In this document: one piece after another, positions 32,487-45,506 of the stretch
Layout of the letters: each line of letters begins with the position of its first letter
Numbering within the stretch: position 1 is the first letter of the stretch
Assembly (NCBI RefSeq): GCF_001540865.1
Contig: NC_033629.1
Location: 12,735,607 to 12,799,606, forward strand
Reading direction: 5' to 3'
DNA length: 64,000 nt
From: Ananas comosus
Taxonomy: Eukaryota; Streptophyta; Magnoliopsida; Poales; Bromeliaceae
Program-made: the position numbers and the translations under genes
The notes under the pieces: model-generated
Databases searched by the model: none
Told to the model about the DNA's origin: nothing
What the model saw: only the letters and a program-made list of their open reading frames with translations

Positions 32487-35400
32487 ATGGGCGCCGGCGA
32501 CGCCGCCAAGGAGTACGCGGCGGGCTTCGCCGCCGGCGTCGCCACCGTCGTCACCGGCCACCCCTTCGACACCGTCAAGGTCTCTAATAATCATTATCTC
32601 TTCTTCGAAACCTAATCTTCTAAACTTGTTCTCAAAATTTTGTTACTGTTTCTTTTTTTTTTTGTAAGAATTTTGTGTACAATCTTTAGTTTCATCTTGT
32701 TTTACAACTGTAAAAATGTGTTCTTTTGCTGGATCATAGTTCAATGCAGGTTAGGAAAATGTGTTGTTTTGATGAGGTAGCCATTTGAGTAGTTATATTG
32801 AGATGGTGCTGCTCAAAGCAACTTTGATGATATAGCCATTTATGTACTCATATATCGGTCATTGAAATTAGTTGATGAAAACAAAGAGAGTAGCTGATGA
32901 AGCAGATCATATGACAAATCCTTGGAAAGAATGAGTGCTGCTACAAGTTAGGCTAGAATATCATTTTCGCCAATGAAGAATCTGAATCAACGATCCATGT
33001 TAAACTTGATCTTGGCTATTTGAACTTCTTAGGAATTGAGTTTGCAGTTTTAGAATATCACTTGTCAGTGATCAAGTGGTCTCAAATTCACTTTATATTA
33101 GCCATTGAAAATTGATAATCTTGAGACCACTCGAATACTAAGCAAACAATGTCGTAAAATTGCAAGACACCTAAGAAGTTCAAATGCCCTAGATTAACTT
33201 TTATGGTGTGGATCGTCGATTTGGATGCCCTATTGCCAAAACAATGCGGAAGTAAACAACCTCGCCTACTTCTAGAGGCATTCTAGCCTAGCTCTACTGC
33301 TACCATAATTTTCTGAGAAATAAAGATCGACTCATGTTGAAGTATGATTGCGAGGAACTTACTACAAACTTGGCAAGCTTTTTATAGATAAATGGCTGGA
33401 GTTAAGTTGTATAATTCTTCCAATTCTAGGAAAAAAAGAAAAAATAAAAATAAAACTAAGCATGTATAATCTATACCAAGTAAAATACTATTTTCACCTA
33501 AATAGTCTCATGATCTTATGGCCTTGTGTTCTTATATCCGTGGTCTAGTCAGTCGCACCAAAGATGCACCGCTATGTACACTCTTTGACTTGCATATCGT
33601 ATCTATGACACCATATACCCTTTGTTTACATATTGTTTCCTGTTCGATCCACAAACTTGTGAATACGTTTGTAACTGTTTCTTGGTTTGCTTCAATAGGT
33701 CTTGAATAGTTTTACCTTTTACTTGACAGGTGAAACTACAAGCGCACAATACTAAAACAAGTGTGAAGGTGTACAAGAATGCTTGGCATTGCACTAGCCG
33801 AATCCTGATTGAGGAAGGCGTAAGTCTCTTCTATTTGTTTTTGCTTTTTCTCAACAAGTATACATCAATTCCATTATGCTACTTTTTACACACTTGTGCT
33901 CCAACATACATAAACAATAGTGTGCTTATTTTGGTAATCCTCTAGTGTTGCAAATAATTTCGTATCAATTTTATTTCAATGGAAGTAATAAATAAGTTCG
34001 CTTTTGAAGCTAATTACAATCTGAAGAAATCTTCAGTAGTAGTTGACAGAGGCTCATTACACCTTCTACCTTAATGCAAGGCTTTCCAAAAATGTATTGA
34101 AGAATCAATATGGCTCTATAAGGTGATAAACACTTCAGCAAAAGAATCATGTGACAAGTCAACTTGTAGGCACTTCTGTTAACCTTTGATAACAAGCATA
34201 CTAAATTGATTACTGTGTATTCATATTAAAATTGGAAAATTTGGCCTATTTTATTATTCTTTATATTTTTATTTTTGTTATATATTTTGATGTATCAAAC
34301 TACTAAGAGTTTGTTTGGCCCACTTCAGCACAAGCTGTTTGAGTAGAGCTATTTTAAAAAGCCCTAACTACTTTTTGAATAAAATACCATACCAACTTTC
34401 TACCATGGTGAAATCATAAGTTTTAAATGGAGCTCGTGTTTTTTGGGACTAAACAGATAATTTCATCTTCTTGCCATAGCAAAAACTTCTTTTGTTTGCA
34501 AAATGGCTGGGTAATGTTTTTCGAAGCAGAGAAGCTATTTTATAAGCAAGGCCAAACAAGCACTAAAAAGTATATATGACCTAACAATGTTTCACCTTTC
34601 CAACTTTTCTGCCTCGAATATTAAGGACTTCTAGATCAAACATTTGCTTCATGATCCAATTATTAATTGAAGCATCAACTATATACTTCTATCTGAGGAT
34701 TTTTAATATGCCTTGACCAATTACTTGAATCCCATGACTGATCGTATGCCTTTATAACACTCCTCTAGACCCCGTGAATTTGCATACAAACTATTTGTTA
34801 CGATCACTGGCCCTGTTGTCGGAAAGAGATTACATTGTTCTAAGTATACGAAAACATTTAACAACTGTTTATCTTGGCAGATAAGAGGATTGTATAAAGG
34901 TGCATCATCTACATTTGTTGGAATAGCATTTGAGAGCTCCCTGTTCTTTGGCACGTACACTCAAGTGAAGCAATTATTGCAGGTTCTTGTTTTTTATTTT
35001 AGGCTTGACTTAACAGACAAATTTCTTATTTCAAGCTGTAGAATAATATCCATATGTGTGAAATTTGCTTGCTTTGTTCTCTCATTTTCATATGCAGGGA
35101 GAAGCTCAGAGCAGTAAGCCAAAGCTTGAGGTAATTATTCCTTCTGCAGGATTTAGTGGGGCTTTGATCAGCTCCATTTTGTGTCCAACTGAGCTAATTA
35201 AGGTACGCAACTTGATGCTTTATACTTGCTTCCTCCAACTTAGGATTCAGGTTGTGCCTTTGACATGTAATGCCAAGAATTCTCCAGTGTAGAATGCAAG
35301 TTCAAGGGAAGGATGCAAACTATTCTAAATACACCGGCCCTCTAGATTGTGCTCGCAAGACACTAAAGAATGAAGGGGTGAGCTTAACTTTCTTTCTTCG

Positions 35401-36489
35401 TCTGCCCACAGCTTCATACTTAAACTATTTAATGAAGTCATAGGCTTCTGCATCTTAGGTTAGAGGCTTATTTCGTGGCGGTTTGGCGACTTTACTAAGA
35501 GAATCAATCGGAAATGCAGTCTTCTTTAGCACTTATGAGTTTACTCGTTATTGGATGCATATGCATTTGGATTCGTTGCCATTTTTTAGTAGCGAACAGT
35601 CGGTGGTGCTAAGAGATGTGGGGATTGGCATCATAACCGGGGGAATTTCTGGGGTTGCCGTAAGTTTTAAAAATGTTATTCCTTTTCCATTGAGATAGGT
35701 TATATTTCCTTTCACAAGTAATTCTCTCATTTGCAGTTTTGGTCAGCTGTTCTCCCGTATGATGTTGCAAAAACAGTAATTCAGACTTCTTCTGATACAC
35801 ATCCTAGCCGTAATCCCTTTCGGACTATAAGCTTGGTATGTAGCCTTTTCTATTCTTGTCCTCTCGTGCGTGATTTGTAAGTTTTGGCAGAAAATTCTGG
35901 TACCAAAATGTGTTTCGGTTTGGATCTCCACTGTCCCAAAAACTAGCATCCTAAACCAAATCTGAATCTAAAAACGGGCCAATTGGTCAAAATAATCTTA
36001 TGTAGTTGCATTTGCTTCATCCATGGGCCATTTACATTGTATAGACATGATAGATGGGGATGAGAGAATTCGCTATTTTACTCACGGAAGTAGAGCATAA
36101 GGCATCATTTATTCTACCAAAATGTTGAGAAATTTTTGTTTGTTATGATTTCATCAGTTTTGTATGGTTGCTTTGAAAAGTTTGCTAACTTTTCAATCAA
36201 GACAGAACTGAGCACCAAAATTGCTGAGATTGACCCGCTTGTAGCCCAGATCGCAACCGAAACCGCGAACAAATATATCTCGAAACTCGCTTCATGCGAC
36301 TTTTAAAAAACTTGTTACTATTGTTTTCTTTTTTTCTTTTTTTCAAAATTTCAGATACACAGCAGAGCCGGATTGAGTGGATGCTATGCTGGTCTTGGGC
36401 CTACGTTGGCTCGAGCATTTCCTGCCAACGCTGCCGCCATCGTAACATGGGAATTTAGTGCCAAGTTACTGGGCATCAGGCGTGCCTAA
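32487..36489 (+). CDS. BAC1: Mitochondrial basic amino acid carrier, BAC1-like
   Basis: Inner-membrane solute carrier expected to exchange arginine, ornithine and related basic amino acids between mitochondrion and cytosol. Eight exons: 32487-32579, 33730-33819, 34881-34982, 35098-35202, 35288-35377, 35459-35659, 35737-35835, 36355-36489; all introns are GT-AG and all are phase 0. They encode 304 residues, the usual length. The three carrier signatures are HPFDTVK (exon 1), CPTELIK (exon 4) and LPYDVAK (exon 7), one per repeat. Family-specific stretches match my memory of Arabidopsis BAC1: FESSLFFGTYTQ, FRGGLATLLRES, NAVFFSTYE, GCYAGLGPTLARAFPANAAA. An ATG at 32439 is in frame with the chosen start and would add 16 residues; I prefer 32487 because its product aligns with the family start. 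The first exon is very G+C-rich. Confidence 0.93.
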
Positions 36490-38235
36490 ATTACGATTGT
36501 GAGTCGATCTTCGAGCATTTAGATTTTGTCATATCTTATTAAATTCATATGTTTAGTGATCAGACAACTTATCATCATTTTCTTTGTGGAAATCCTTCAG
36601 AAATTTTACTGATCTGAAGTTTTTCAGAACAAACTCCAGGTGGAATTCCTACTGCGTCGTTTTCGTATTTCGGACGGTTTTGATCTCTCTGAGTTTTAAA
36701 TTTTCATTCAGAAATTTTTGAAAATTATCTGAATGAAATACTGATCCCTTAAATTCCAGTTGCTTTCAACACTCTGATTTTTTATATATTTTTTTCTTTT
36801 AGATGATTAGGCTTTGCGCTCATCCTGCTAGTGCTGGATCAGGTTTTCATTTTCCCTTGAATTTCCAAAAGGGTAGTAATAGTGATGAGGTTGTTTTGTA
36901 AGATTTTGCAACCCTAGTTTCTCTATTTTTTGGTTGGCATCTTTAATTATTAGTTCAAAAAGAATATGAACTTATATTTCTCTCTCCACGACTAATGTTA
37001 TGCTGGTAAAAACATATAGAACTAATCCAAAATATGCATCATTTTGATTTTAATATTCAATCTCTCAAAATTTTGATTTTACTAACTAATAATTAATAAT
37101 ATTTTGACTTCAAAATTTTATTATCTTTACAAATTCAATGAGTATATTTTATACGATTCTCTCGTAGTTAAAAATTTATTAAAATAACTAATTAGCTTTA
37201 ATTTTTGAAGTTAAAAATATATTTAATTGACTCAAATTAAATAAATTAAAATTTTGAGTAAAATTAAAATTTTAAAATATTAATTAAGCAGCATAAAAAT
37301 TTTATACGTTTTTACCTAATTATATAATAGGTTGCTTTTTGATAAATGTTTGTCTATTTTGTGTAAACTTTTAGATGGAAAGTGAAAGTAATTCTAATTA
37401 TTTTTTTTTTTTCTTTCAAAAAGTATATGTGACTTGTGTTACCGTGTTCTCGAGAACAATAATTAAAGCATCTAATAGACTCCCACACTTTGGAAGTCTC
37501 TAGATTCAGCATGGTGGGGCCCTTCAATCCAAATTATTCTACATGAAAATAGAAAAATATATTAATTCCATCTTATCGGAAAAATAATTTTGATGGTGAC
37601 ATTGATCTTATCTCTAACAATATGTTGTACCATTAACAATACAATAATTGTGCCTTACCTAACGTTACCTTTAGTCCACTTCACTTCACTCTCAGATGCT
37701 TAAACTAATGGAAGTTAATCCAGAAAAATCTCCTCCCACCCTTCTAAATTGATGTAACCTTGCCCATCCCATTAATCACTCCACATCCCATCCTTGTCGA
37801 ATAATAAAAAAACTTAACATACCTTTCAAAATCTTTCATTTTTAACAATCAAACAGTCAAAAGCAAGGATAATTAAGATCCAACAAGATAGTAAGAAGCA
37901 GTGGTGGTGTTATTACAATTATATATTTATCTCAACATAGTTCCATACATCTTAATAATAACCGACATAACAACACCCACCCCCATGGAGATAAATTACA
38001 CATGATCAACATGGGGTCCATCTAGAGGATGATTATGCTACTACACATGAGCAAAACGAAGAAGGTAAAAAAAAAAAAAAAAAAAAGATAAAGAAACCTT
38101 GATTAGATATAATTTGCACACATAAAACAGCAAACATGCAGCAGAGGAACAAAATTTACACAACCCATTTACTACTCCTCCCAACACCACCTCCACCACC
38201 ACCACCAAGTGCTCCACTCCTCCATTTCCCCGATC
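36490..38235. other. Convergent intergenic region between the carrier and DRM1 genes
   Basis: Holds the 3' untranslated ends of two convergent genes. A+T-rich; I see no gene, transposon end or RNA. A 20-base A run lies at about 38069-38088. The last part (about 37860-38235) is probably the DRM1 3' UTR. Confidence 0.55.
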
Positions 38236-39019
38236 TCAACGGTGGTTGCTCCTTGTTTCTCCACTGTACATCCTACAACATCAAACAACCACCCAACAGG
38301 TTATTAGACAAAATAACATATTTTATGGTGAATTCTCAGTTGCAGTAATTATCAGAGTTATTTTTACTATAAATACATTATCTGATAAAATATAGACGGT
38401 TAATATGTCTGATCCCATGTTAAAAATTACTTTTACTAAATTTTTATATATTTTTTATATGATATAAGTTTATATTAAAATTATATAACAAAATAAATTA
38501 TTTATTTACATATATATATATTTTTTTAAGAGTAGATGTATTCAATCTGATCAGGTTATTTACCAGTCGTAGACGGTGGGGGTGTTGGGCTGGGGCTTGT
38601 CGAAGAGGTTGGAGCCGAGGGTCTTGGTGGCGAGGTTGCTCCCCGGGTGGAACACGCTGCGCCAGACGTTCACCTTGTGCGGCGTCGACGGCGTGTTTGG
38701 CGTCACAGGAGTCGTCGGCGTGGCCGGCATCGAGATCGACCTCTGGTAGCCCTTGCCTGCGCCGCCGCTGCTCTCTCCTTCGTCAACTTCATTCAAGAAT
38801 CACACACCAATTATAACACACAGCAAAAAAAAAATATTAAATTTATTATTAAACAGCACTACACTCTACAGTAGGTCCAAACAGACGACGACGACGACGA
38901 CGACGACGATCGTCACCTTTAACAGACAAGGATTTGGTGGAGAGTTTGCGGAGCTTGCCGAGGCCTTCCGTCAGAGGCCCCGCCACCACGTCGTCCCACA
39001 GCTTCTCCAGCAACACCAT
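38236..39019 (-). CDS. DRM1: Dormancy-associated / auxin-repressed protein, DRM1-like
   Basis: Small, largely disordered plant protein whose transcript rises in dormant buds and falls with auxin or growth; molecular role unknown. Exons 39019-38917, 38786-38564 and 38272-38236 encode 120 residues, the family length. The start [15 protein letters not shown] and the middle [47 protein letters not shown] are diagnostic; the third exon adds [11 protein letters not shown]. Phase is kept at both junctions (AAAG+TT gives Val; TG+G gives Trp). If the last intron is kept, translation stops right after VYDW, giving a shorter protein, as splice variants do in this family. A (GAC)n microsatellite lies in intron 1 close to the donor. 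TATA box at 39107-39113. Confidence 0.93.
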
Positions 39020-39106
39020 GATCTCTCACTCCCACACACACTGTCTCTCTCTCTCTAGATCTCTCTCTAGATCTCTCACTTTTGTTCCTGGTAAGCTCGG
39101 GGTCGG

Positions 39107-39113
39107 TTTATAG
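39107..39113 (-). promoter_or_regulatory. TATA box of the DRM1 gene
   Basis: On the minus strand CTATAAA lies about 90 bases upstream of the ATG, followed by a CT/GA-rich leader (39020-39085), the usual layout of plant TATA promoters. Confidence 0.6.
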
Positions 39114-39266
39114 CACCGCAATGGATCCCGTCACCACCCCGTGAGCGTACCAAGAATACTCGCTGCTATTATGATATTGTCACCGGGTAAATAGCAAATT
39201 TTTTTTTTAAGAATAAATTAAGTTTGAAGTAAAGGTGAAACTTAACTTTGTCTCAGTTATATCACA

Positions 39267-39319
<53 letters not shown>

Positions 39320-39320
<1 letters not shown>

Positions 39321-39565
39321 TTAGACTGGAATACTATTAATAGTAAAACGTTTTTTTTGCTATCAAGTTTTTAATTCTTGGATGAAATATTGTAGGGTTA
39401 GGATGATATTAGTCAGTTAGAGTTGAGTGGTCCCCCTAGGGTTGTATGGTCCCCACTGGGTTATAGTATTTAATCCAATGGTTAGAAATAATGAAAAGAG
39501 TTGATCCAAAGGCTAAAAAACTGGTAGCAACAATGAAATTTTGCTACTAATAGTAGCCCAGTCCA
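39320..39565 (+). mobile_element. MITE, AGCACCAA family relative (copy 4)
   Basis: Left GACTGGAATACTATTAATAG against right TTGCTACTAATAGTAGCCCAG are loosely inverted; the interior has GGGTTAGGATGATATTAGTC, GTTGAGTGGTCCCC and ATCCAAAGGC-type words of the family. TA/GA runs flank both sides. It lies about 300 bases upstream of the DRM1 ATG, so it may sit in that promoter. Confidence 0.6.
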
Positions 39566-39603
39566 ACTCTATATATATATATACATAGAGAGAGAGAGAG
39601 AGA

Positions 39604-39828
39604 GAGAGTTGAGCTATGATATTTTTACAAGTATCATCATCATGGTGCTATTAGGTTTTAAGCCATTGGATCTACTTTTTGATTATTAATAGCCATTGGA
39701 TTAAACACTATTCCACCTACCACCACCTACCAGCACCTACCACCATTATCTTAACCTCACATCTCTCCATCCAAGGGCTAAAAATACACAAGTATCACCC
39801 CAATGATACTTTTACAAGTATTCTAGTC

Positions 39829-39835
<7 letters not shown>
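39604..39835 (-). mobile_element. MITE, AGCACCAA family relative (copy 5)
   Basis: Left GTTGAGCTATGATATTTTTAC against right TTTTACAAGTATTCTAGTCC; contains ACCTACCACCACCTACCAGC, the reverse of the GGTGGTAGGTGG word in the copy at 9100. Followed by a CT/TA run. Confidence 0.65.
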
Positions 39836-39891
<56 letters not shown>

Positions 39892-40340
39892 TCTAACAGA
39901 AATATTAAGTTTACAATCATTCCCAACTAACTATTTTTAGTGTTTAATTAAGAAAAAAAATAAAGAGTGATGAGATTAGTATAGTAAATTGGGATTTTAG
40001 ATGATCAGAATATATGATTAAAATTTTAAATAGATTATAGATGCGCTTATCTATACTCAAATGTCTTAAACTAATTTTATTATGTTGTTACGAGAGATAT
40101 AAAAGAGTGTAATAAAGAATAACCTGATAATTTTGTGTTGTACTCATGTGTTAAAAAATTATATTTATTTTTATATTTTTATATAATACAAAAACTATTG
40201 ATTGAACGTTATTATTTTTAGTAAGAATAGTTATTGCATTAAAGACTTTCTGAACTAGCGAGCCAAATTAAGATTTTAGAATAATTGTGTTCCCATTCGA
40301 TCCGCCAACTTCGTCATTGGCCAATCAATTATATTTATTT

Positions 40341-41412
40341 TGGGGCAATTTCATGGATACCCCTCCCAAAGTCTAAAATATCATAGATGCCCCTATAAAA
40401 TTTAAAATATCACCCATACCCTTATAAACACAAAAAATTATCATCAATACCCCTACTATTAGTTATGTTAGCTTTACCATAGATATTAAATGTTTAAAGA
40501 TAGGTTAAATTTTAAAATGACTTATTTACCCTCAAGTTTTTCTTAAGTTAAAATGTATGGAGACCCCCTCAACTATATGCCATTTTCAAATAGCTCTCTC
40601 AACTTTCATTTTTTTAGTTGATATCCCATTAGCTTTTAGTTTTTTAAAAAATTAACTAATTTCAGTGTATGAAAAAATGAGAAGTTTTTAGTTTTTTTGA
40701 TAATTTTAACAAATCTAGTGGCTCTATTTATATTTTATCGAATAAATAATTATATATAAAAATTTAAATGAAAATAATGTTAAGGAATTATCCGATATTT
40801 CTTTAATGTTGAAAGCTTAAAATTTTTTTTAATCAAAATATTCTTGATAATTTTATCTGCATTAAACGCATTAAAAAACTAAAATATAATATATTTTAGC
40901 TTTTGAACAAAACTCTCTTTTTGTTTCAATCGACGGAACAATGCTCGCATATAGTTATGTGATTTACTTTTGCTTAAATAGGAAAAAAAATAAAATCTAT
41001 AATTTATTTCAAAATTACTATTACTACTGAACCTGAACCGAAATCCAAAACTAAAAACAAAAACAAAATCAGATAAAAACATACTATATATAAAATATAA
41101 TTTTTATATATTTTTTAATAATTAATATATATTAATAATTTAATTTAATATGTATATATTAAATACTCAAATTTAGATTTACAAAAAATATCTTGAAATA
41201 CCTATTAGTATTTCTACTATTAATAAGAAATAAAGGGTAAAAATGGTATTTTGAAAATTTAACTCCTTTTCAGATGGGATTTAACGGATTTTAACTAATG
41301 AGGGGTATTTATGATAATTTTAAACATATTGGAGGGTATTTGTGATATTATCAATTTTAGAAGGGTATTGGTGAAATTAATAGTTTCTAGAAGGGCATCT
41401 ATGAAATTATTC
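40341..41412. mobile_element. Probable composite of an ATTTCATGGATACCCC-type MITE with an insertion
   Basis: The left end TGGGGCAATTTCATGGATAC and right end GGGCATCTATGAAATTATTCC are inverted; inside them ATACCCCT and AGGGGTATT words are also mirrored (40370-40545 against 41280-41400). The middle (about 40550-41230) is unrelated A+T-rich DNA and is probably a later insertion. ATTTATTT on both outer sides may be a duplication, but the flanks are A+T-rich. Confidence 0.5.
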
Positions 41413-41848
41413 CATTTATTTTTTAAAATCACCTACAGTTGTTAGGAAAAAATAAAAATAAATATAAATATAGCAACATGTCTTTTTAATTTTTGATTAT
41501 GATAACTAAATAATTATAATAAAATAAAATAAAATAAAGTTTTATTTTATTTTAATAAATAAAATATTTTTTTAATTGTACGTTTCGAATGTTGCGTACT
41601 CTCTGTGCAGTTCCGAAATACGATGAGCAGCGGTATGTTTACAGGGTGGCGACGAGAACTCGGGGTGGGAAACTGGGAAACTGGGGGCCGTAAAATGGAT
41701 CCGGGGGGAGGGGGGTAGACCGGGTCCAGCGGCTCACGAGGAGGGCCGACGTGGCGGATAAGAATAACGCGGTGGGCCCCACCCAACAAAATATCTAGTC
41801 GTCCGGACTCCGGGGACTGTGTGTGGACTCGGCATGGCTCCCTCGCTC

Positions 41849-41864
41849 GCCGACACGTGTCGGC
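41849..41864. promoter_or_regulatory. Perfect palindrome combining a G-box with two DRE cores
   Basis: GCCGACACGTGTCGGC is a perfect 16-base palindrome. It has ACACGTGT (bZIP/bHLH site) at the centre and a GCCGAC core (DRE/CRT type) on each strand. It sits in a G+C-rich patch (41590-41890) about 2.8 kb upstream of DRM1 and about 750 bases beyond the PP2C stop codon. Which gene, if any, it serves is unknown. Confidence 0.5.
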
Positions 41865-42611
41865 TCGGCTCGGCTCGTTTGGAGGCTTGAAACGGAGGAT
41901 TCTGTACCGAGGAGAGTTCTATTTTACCAATTTTAAGTTTTGGAATAATAATTACCTACATACTCATATTTATTATTTTAAAAAATTGAATCATTAATAT
42001 AAATTTGAAATAAGTTTAATTTTTTTTAGAATGTAGGACAAATCAATTTTTTTTAAAGAGTTAAATGGCTATTTTTAATAATAAACTGATACAAGTACAA
42101 CTTAACTCTAATAAAAATTATATTTGAAAAAAAAAAAGTTGAAACTCTTTAAATAAATTTTATATCATTTAAACTTCGCAGGAACAGAGTGATGCTCCAA
42201 TATAATAGAGTAATATTATAAAGTATAATTACTAGTAAATAAATTCTTATTAAATCCGACTTCAAATAACAAAATTGGGATGAAATATGAAAAAAAAAAA
42301 AATCCACTAAATCCTCCCGAATCATTTGAATTCTCATTAACTTATAATACCAAACAACTGATTTAGAATAACGAAAATTCCAACAGTTAAGAATTTTGGT
42401 ATCTGGGGTTAGCCAAATATGATATTATCATTATCATCACCATTAAATGTGATGTTATTAAGAGTTCATTCATTCAACAACCTTATTCTACAGTTCATGA
42501 TCTTTCCACATGGACTTATTTGTAGGACTACTACATTGAGACAAACTTGACAGTGGATATAGATTACATTTTGACAGATTGAGCATGAGATTTAGATCTG
42601 AAAAGCTGCAG

Positions 42612-45506
42612 TCACTGAAATTTTACGACGATGCAAGAGATGTCATCGCTGCTTTTCCTCGCCAGAGCTGCCTCTGTCAGATGCTTGGCAGCAGACTGGG
42701 GATCCTTTATGTCTTTGATGGAGTCGACCGCCTCCTGGTTCTCCATCACCTAGTCACAAATACTCTTATTATTAATCTGTGCGACAAAAGCTAAATAAAG
42801 CGTAAAATTAAGAACACTATCTCCCTTAAATTTTGTATATAGCAGATAAATAGTATAGTAACAGTAACAAGTAGATGCAGGAGTGCATCTCCCAGTTAAA
42901 GAATTTCGAGTTTCAAGAATCCTCCTTACGGATCTTGCACCTCTTCCTCTCATTCTAGACTTAAAGCTAAGAGGAATTAATCCAATTTCAATCAAGAAAT
43001 TTGTAGAGGCGAAGCTAATAATGGCCAACAACTAATTAATTTCTTGTTTCACATTCAACACACAATTCAAGTGAGCATTTCTTTTAATGCTCGACAAATC
43101 ATCATGAAAAAAAAATGAAAGTTTACCTTCCATAACCCATCACTTGCTAGAATTAGTAATTCAGTTTCGTCATCGATTGTTTCCTCCACCACAGCTGGTT
43201 CAGAACTGAGGTGCATCTTCAAGCTTCGATCGCCAAATGCCCTTGCGACAGCTAGTTGCCCATCGACTCGAGGCACGTCTCCTGATACATACATATATTT
43301 TGAGGAAATAAACTAAAAACTACAGTTCTTCTGATACATACATGAACTAAAAACTACAGTTCTCCTGATACATACATACATATAAATCAAATCAAACTAG
43401 AAAAAGATGAGGAAATAAACTAAAAACTACAGTTCTTCTGATACATACATGAACTAAAAACTACAGTTCTCCTGATACATACATACATATAAATCAAATC
43501 AAACTAGAAAAAGATGAGGAAATAAACTAAAAACTACAGTTCTTCTTCATCATTAGACGCATTCACCAATTATTTCTGAACATCCATTCACTCCAAAAAC
43601 TCCGAAGAAGAGATATAAAAGATCGAAATTATGTAATACGCTACGGTTACAGACGATCTTGTGAGCATCCCGTTAACTATCAAGATAACATGATATTAAC
43701 AAACTAGCCTGTAGAAAGCTACTTTAAAACAAGTAAAACGCTAATAGATATAACAGAATTAGTATCCATTGAGCTGCCGGTACCTGATTGCCGTCGCATT
43801 GAACCTTTTGATGGCAACAGCATAATGCAAAGAAAGACTAGTAGTAACAGTGTATCTATCCATACATAGATACACTGGCTATAATGTGAGAAAGCAAAAC
43901 AAAATAAGATCTCACGAGTCATGACTACTAACTACTGCTTAATCTTGAACAAGCAAAACTTTCCTACCCTATACACATTTCAAGAACCTGACAATACAGG
44001 AAGATAGATAGTGACCTGGAAGATTCGACACGAAACCACCCTTGTCCTCAATTAACTGCTTCTCCTTGCTTGGTTCGTGATCCGTCGAAAGTTGCGTAGC
44101 GACGCCGTTCTTGCAAATCACTGCTCGTGAATCCCCAACATTAGCCACCACGAGCTTCACGCCATCTATTAATATAGCAGTAACTGCAGTAGAACCTCCT
44201 TTTCCTAACTCTGCAGCCTTTTCCAATATCTTCTCGTCGGTTTTTTTATACGCTCTTTTGATTGCACGTTTAGTGTCACTCCAAAATTCGGGCTGAGTAA
44301 GAGATGACACAACAAAATTTGAATAAGAGGGGCGAGCCCAGAAACATCAAGCACAGAGAGCCATTTTAATATAGAATTAACATAATTATGCAAAATAAAC
44401 AAACTGTAAAGGGCCTTTTGCATTTATATCTCTGCAAAATCATCAATTTACATATAATTTTTCATATATACACCTCAAAAGTGCATTTTCTTACAAAAAA
44501 TACTTTTATATACCGTAAGTTGGGGAATCATCCAGTTCATCGGCAGAAATTTTTATCAAATATGGTCACGGTTGTAAGAACAAGTGCAGAGGCTATACTA
44601 CATAAAGATCTTAACTATAAGGAAAGCGATTACCTCATTCAAGATGTTCTCAAATAGATGGGAACGCAGGTAATCCGGAACATCATGGCCCAAGTGGCCA
44701 TCGAATATTGCAAACAAGCCCAATTCATGATCGCCCACGTGCTTGAACTCGGCAACTAGATAATCCTCCATCGGACGAGTTGATTTCCCTTCGACCAAGT
44801 GATATCCATGACTAATATGCTTCCCTGAAACCTTGCACTTGCCTTTTCCTGTTTCTGCCGACGACGACGATCCAAACCCAGCTTTAGCCTGAAGGTTTTA
44901 TGCAATGTTTCAAGTGAATCATATTCCTGAACTTGAACCGTCATCACTAACCATAAATTTAAGAAAAAATTCATATACAATTAGCTAAAAGGACTCTAAT
45001 GCGAGCGCAAAACTGCCAATAAATGGCAAATCAGATCAAGTTTTCTAATCCTCACAACGCAAAAAAATCGTAGGTTCTTTTCCCCATTTTTCGTTTAATG
45101 GGTTAGATCCCCATCATTGACATGTTCTATGATTCACTTGATATCCACCGAGGAATTGTTGCGACTGTTTTTGGATTGTTTTCTATCAGATCGACCCTTT
45201 GGATAAGGACATAAACACAAGTTTCTTACAAAAATCCTTTCCCAAAACCCTCTATGGACTCCATGTATCAATTAATCGACTCCAAACCCAAGAGTTTCAG
45301 ATAATTCTTAATCAATCCTTAGAAAAGTTGCATTAAAAGATTAGAAAAAACAGCAAGGAATTTTGAAAATTGCACATAGATTAATAGATCTGAATGAGCA
45401 AATAACCCATGAAAAGGAAAATACATAAAAAAAAAAGGTTAAATAAAATGAACAAAATCTAGAACTTAATTACTTTAATTTTGTGCAGGATCTCCTTCCC
45501 AGTCAT
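42612..45506 (-). CDS. Protein phosphatase 2C (PPM family), At1g22280/At1g34750-like
   Basis: Metal-dependent Ser/Thr phosphatase, probably cytosolic or nuclear. Five exons: 45506-45474, 44888-44634, 44292-44016, 43281-43127, 42749-42612; 285 residues with all phases closing. PP2C motifs in order: [17 protein letters not shown] (metal-binding Asp-Gly), [52 protein letters not shown] and [10 protein letters not shown]. The short first exon ([11 protein letters not shown]) is typical of this subgroup. No transit peptide or membrane segment. Family members include PAPP2C and WIN2, involved in light and defence signalling; which one this is cannot be said. Intron 3 carries a 107-bp tandem repeat that copies the exon 4 acceptor. 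Confidence 0.93.
43302..43546 (+). repeat. 107-bp tandem repeat in PP2C intron 3
   Basis: Two full copies (from 43302 and 43409) and part of a third (from 43516), nearly identical, each starting GAGGAAATAAACTAAAAACT. Each full copy includes TCTCCTGATACATACATA, which is the reverse of the true exon 4 acceptor context at 43281 (TATGTATGTATCAG|GAGA). Confidence 0.92.

Noticed and set aside
38647..39058. Plus-strand frames over DRM1
   Set aside because: Antisense shadows of DRM1 exons; the minus-strand product matches the family from start to end.
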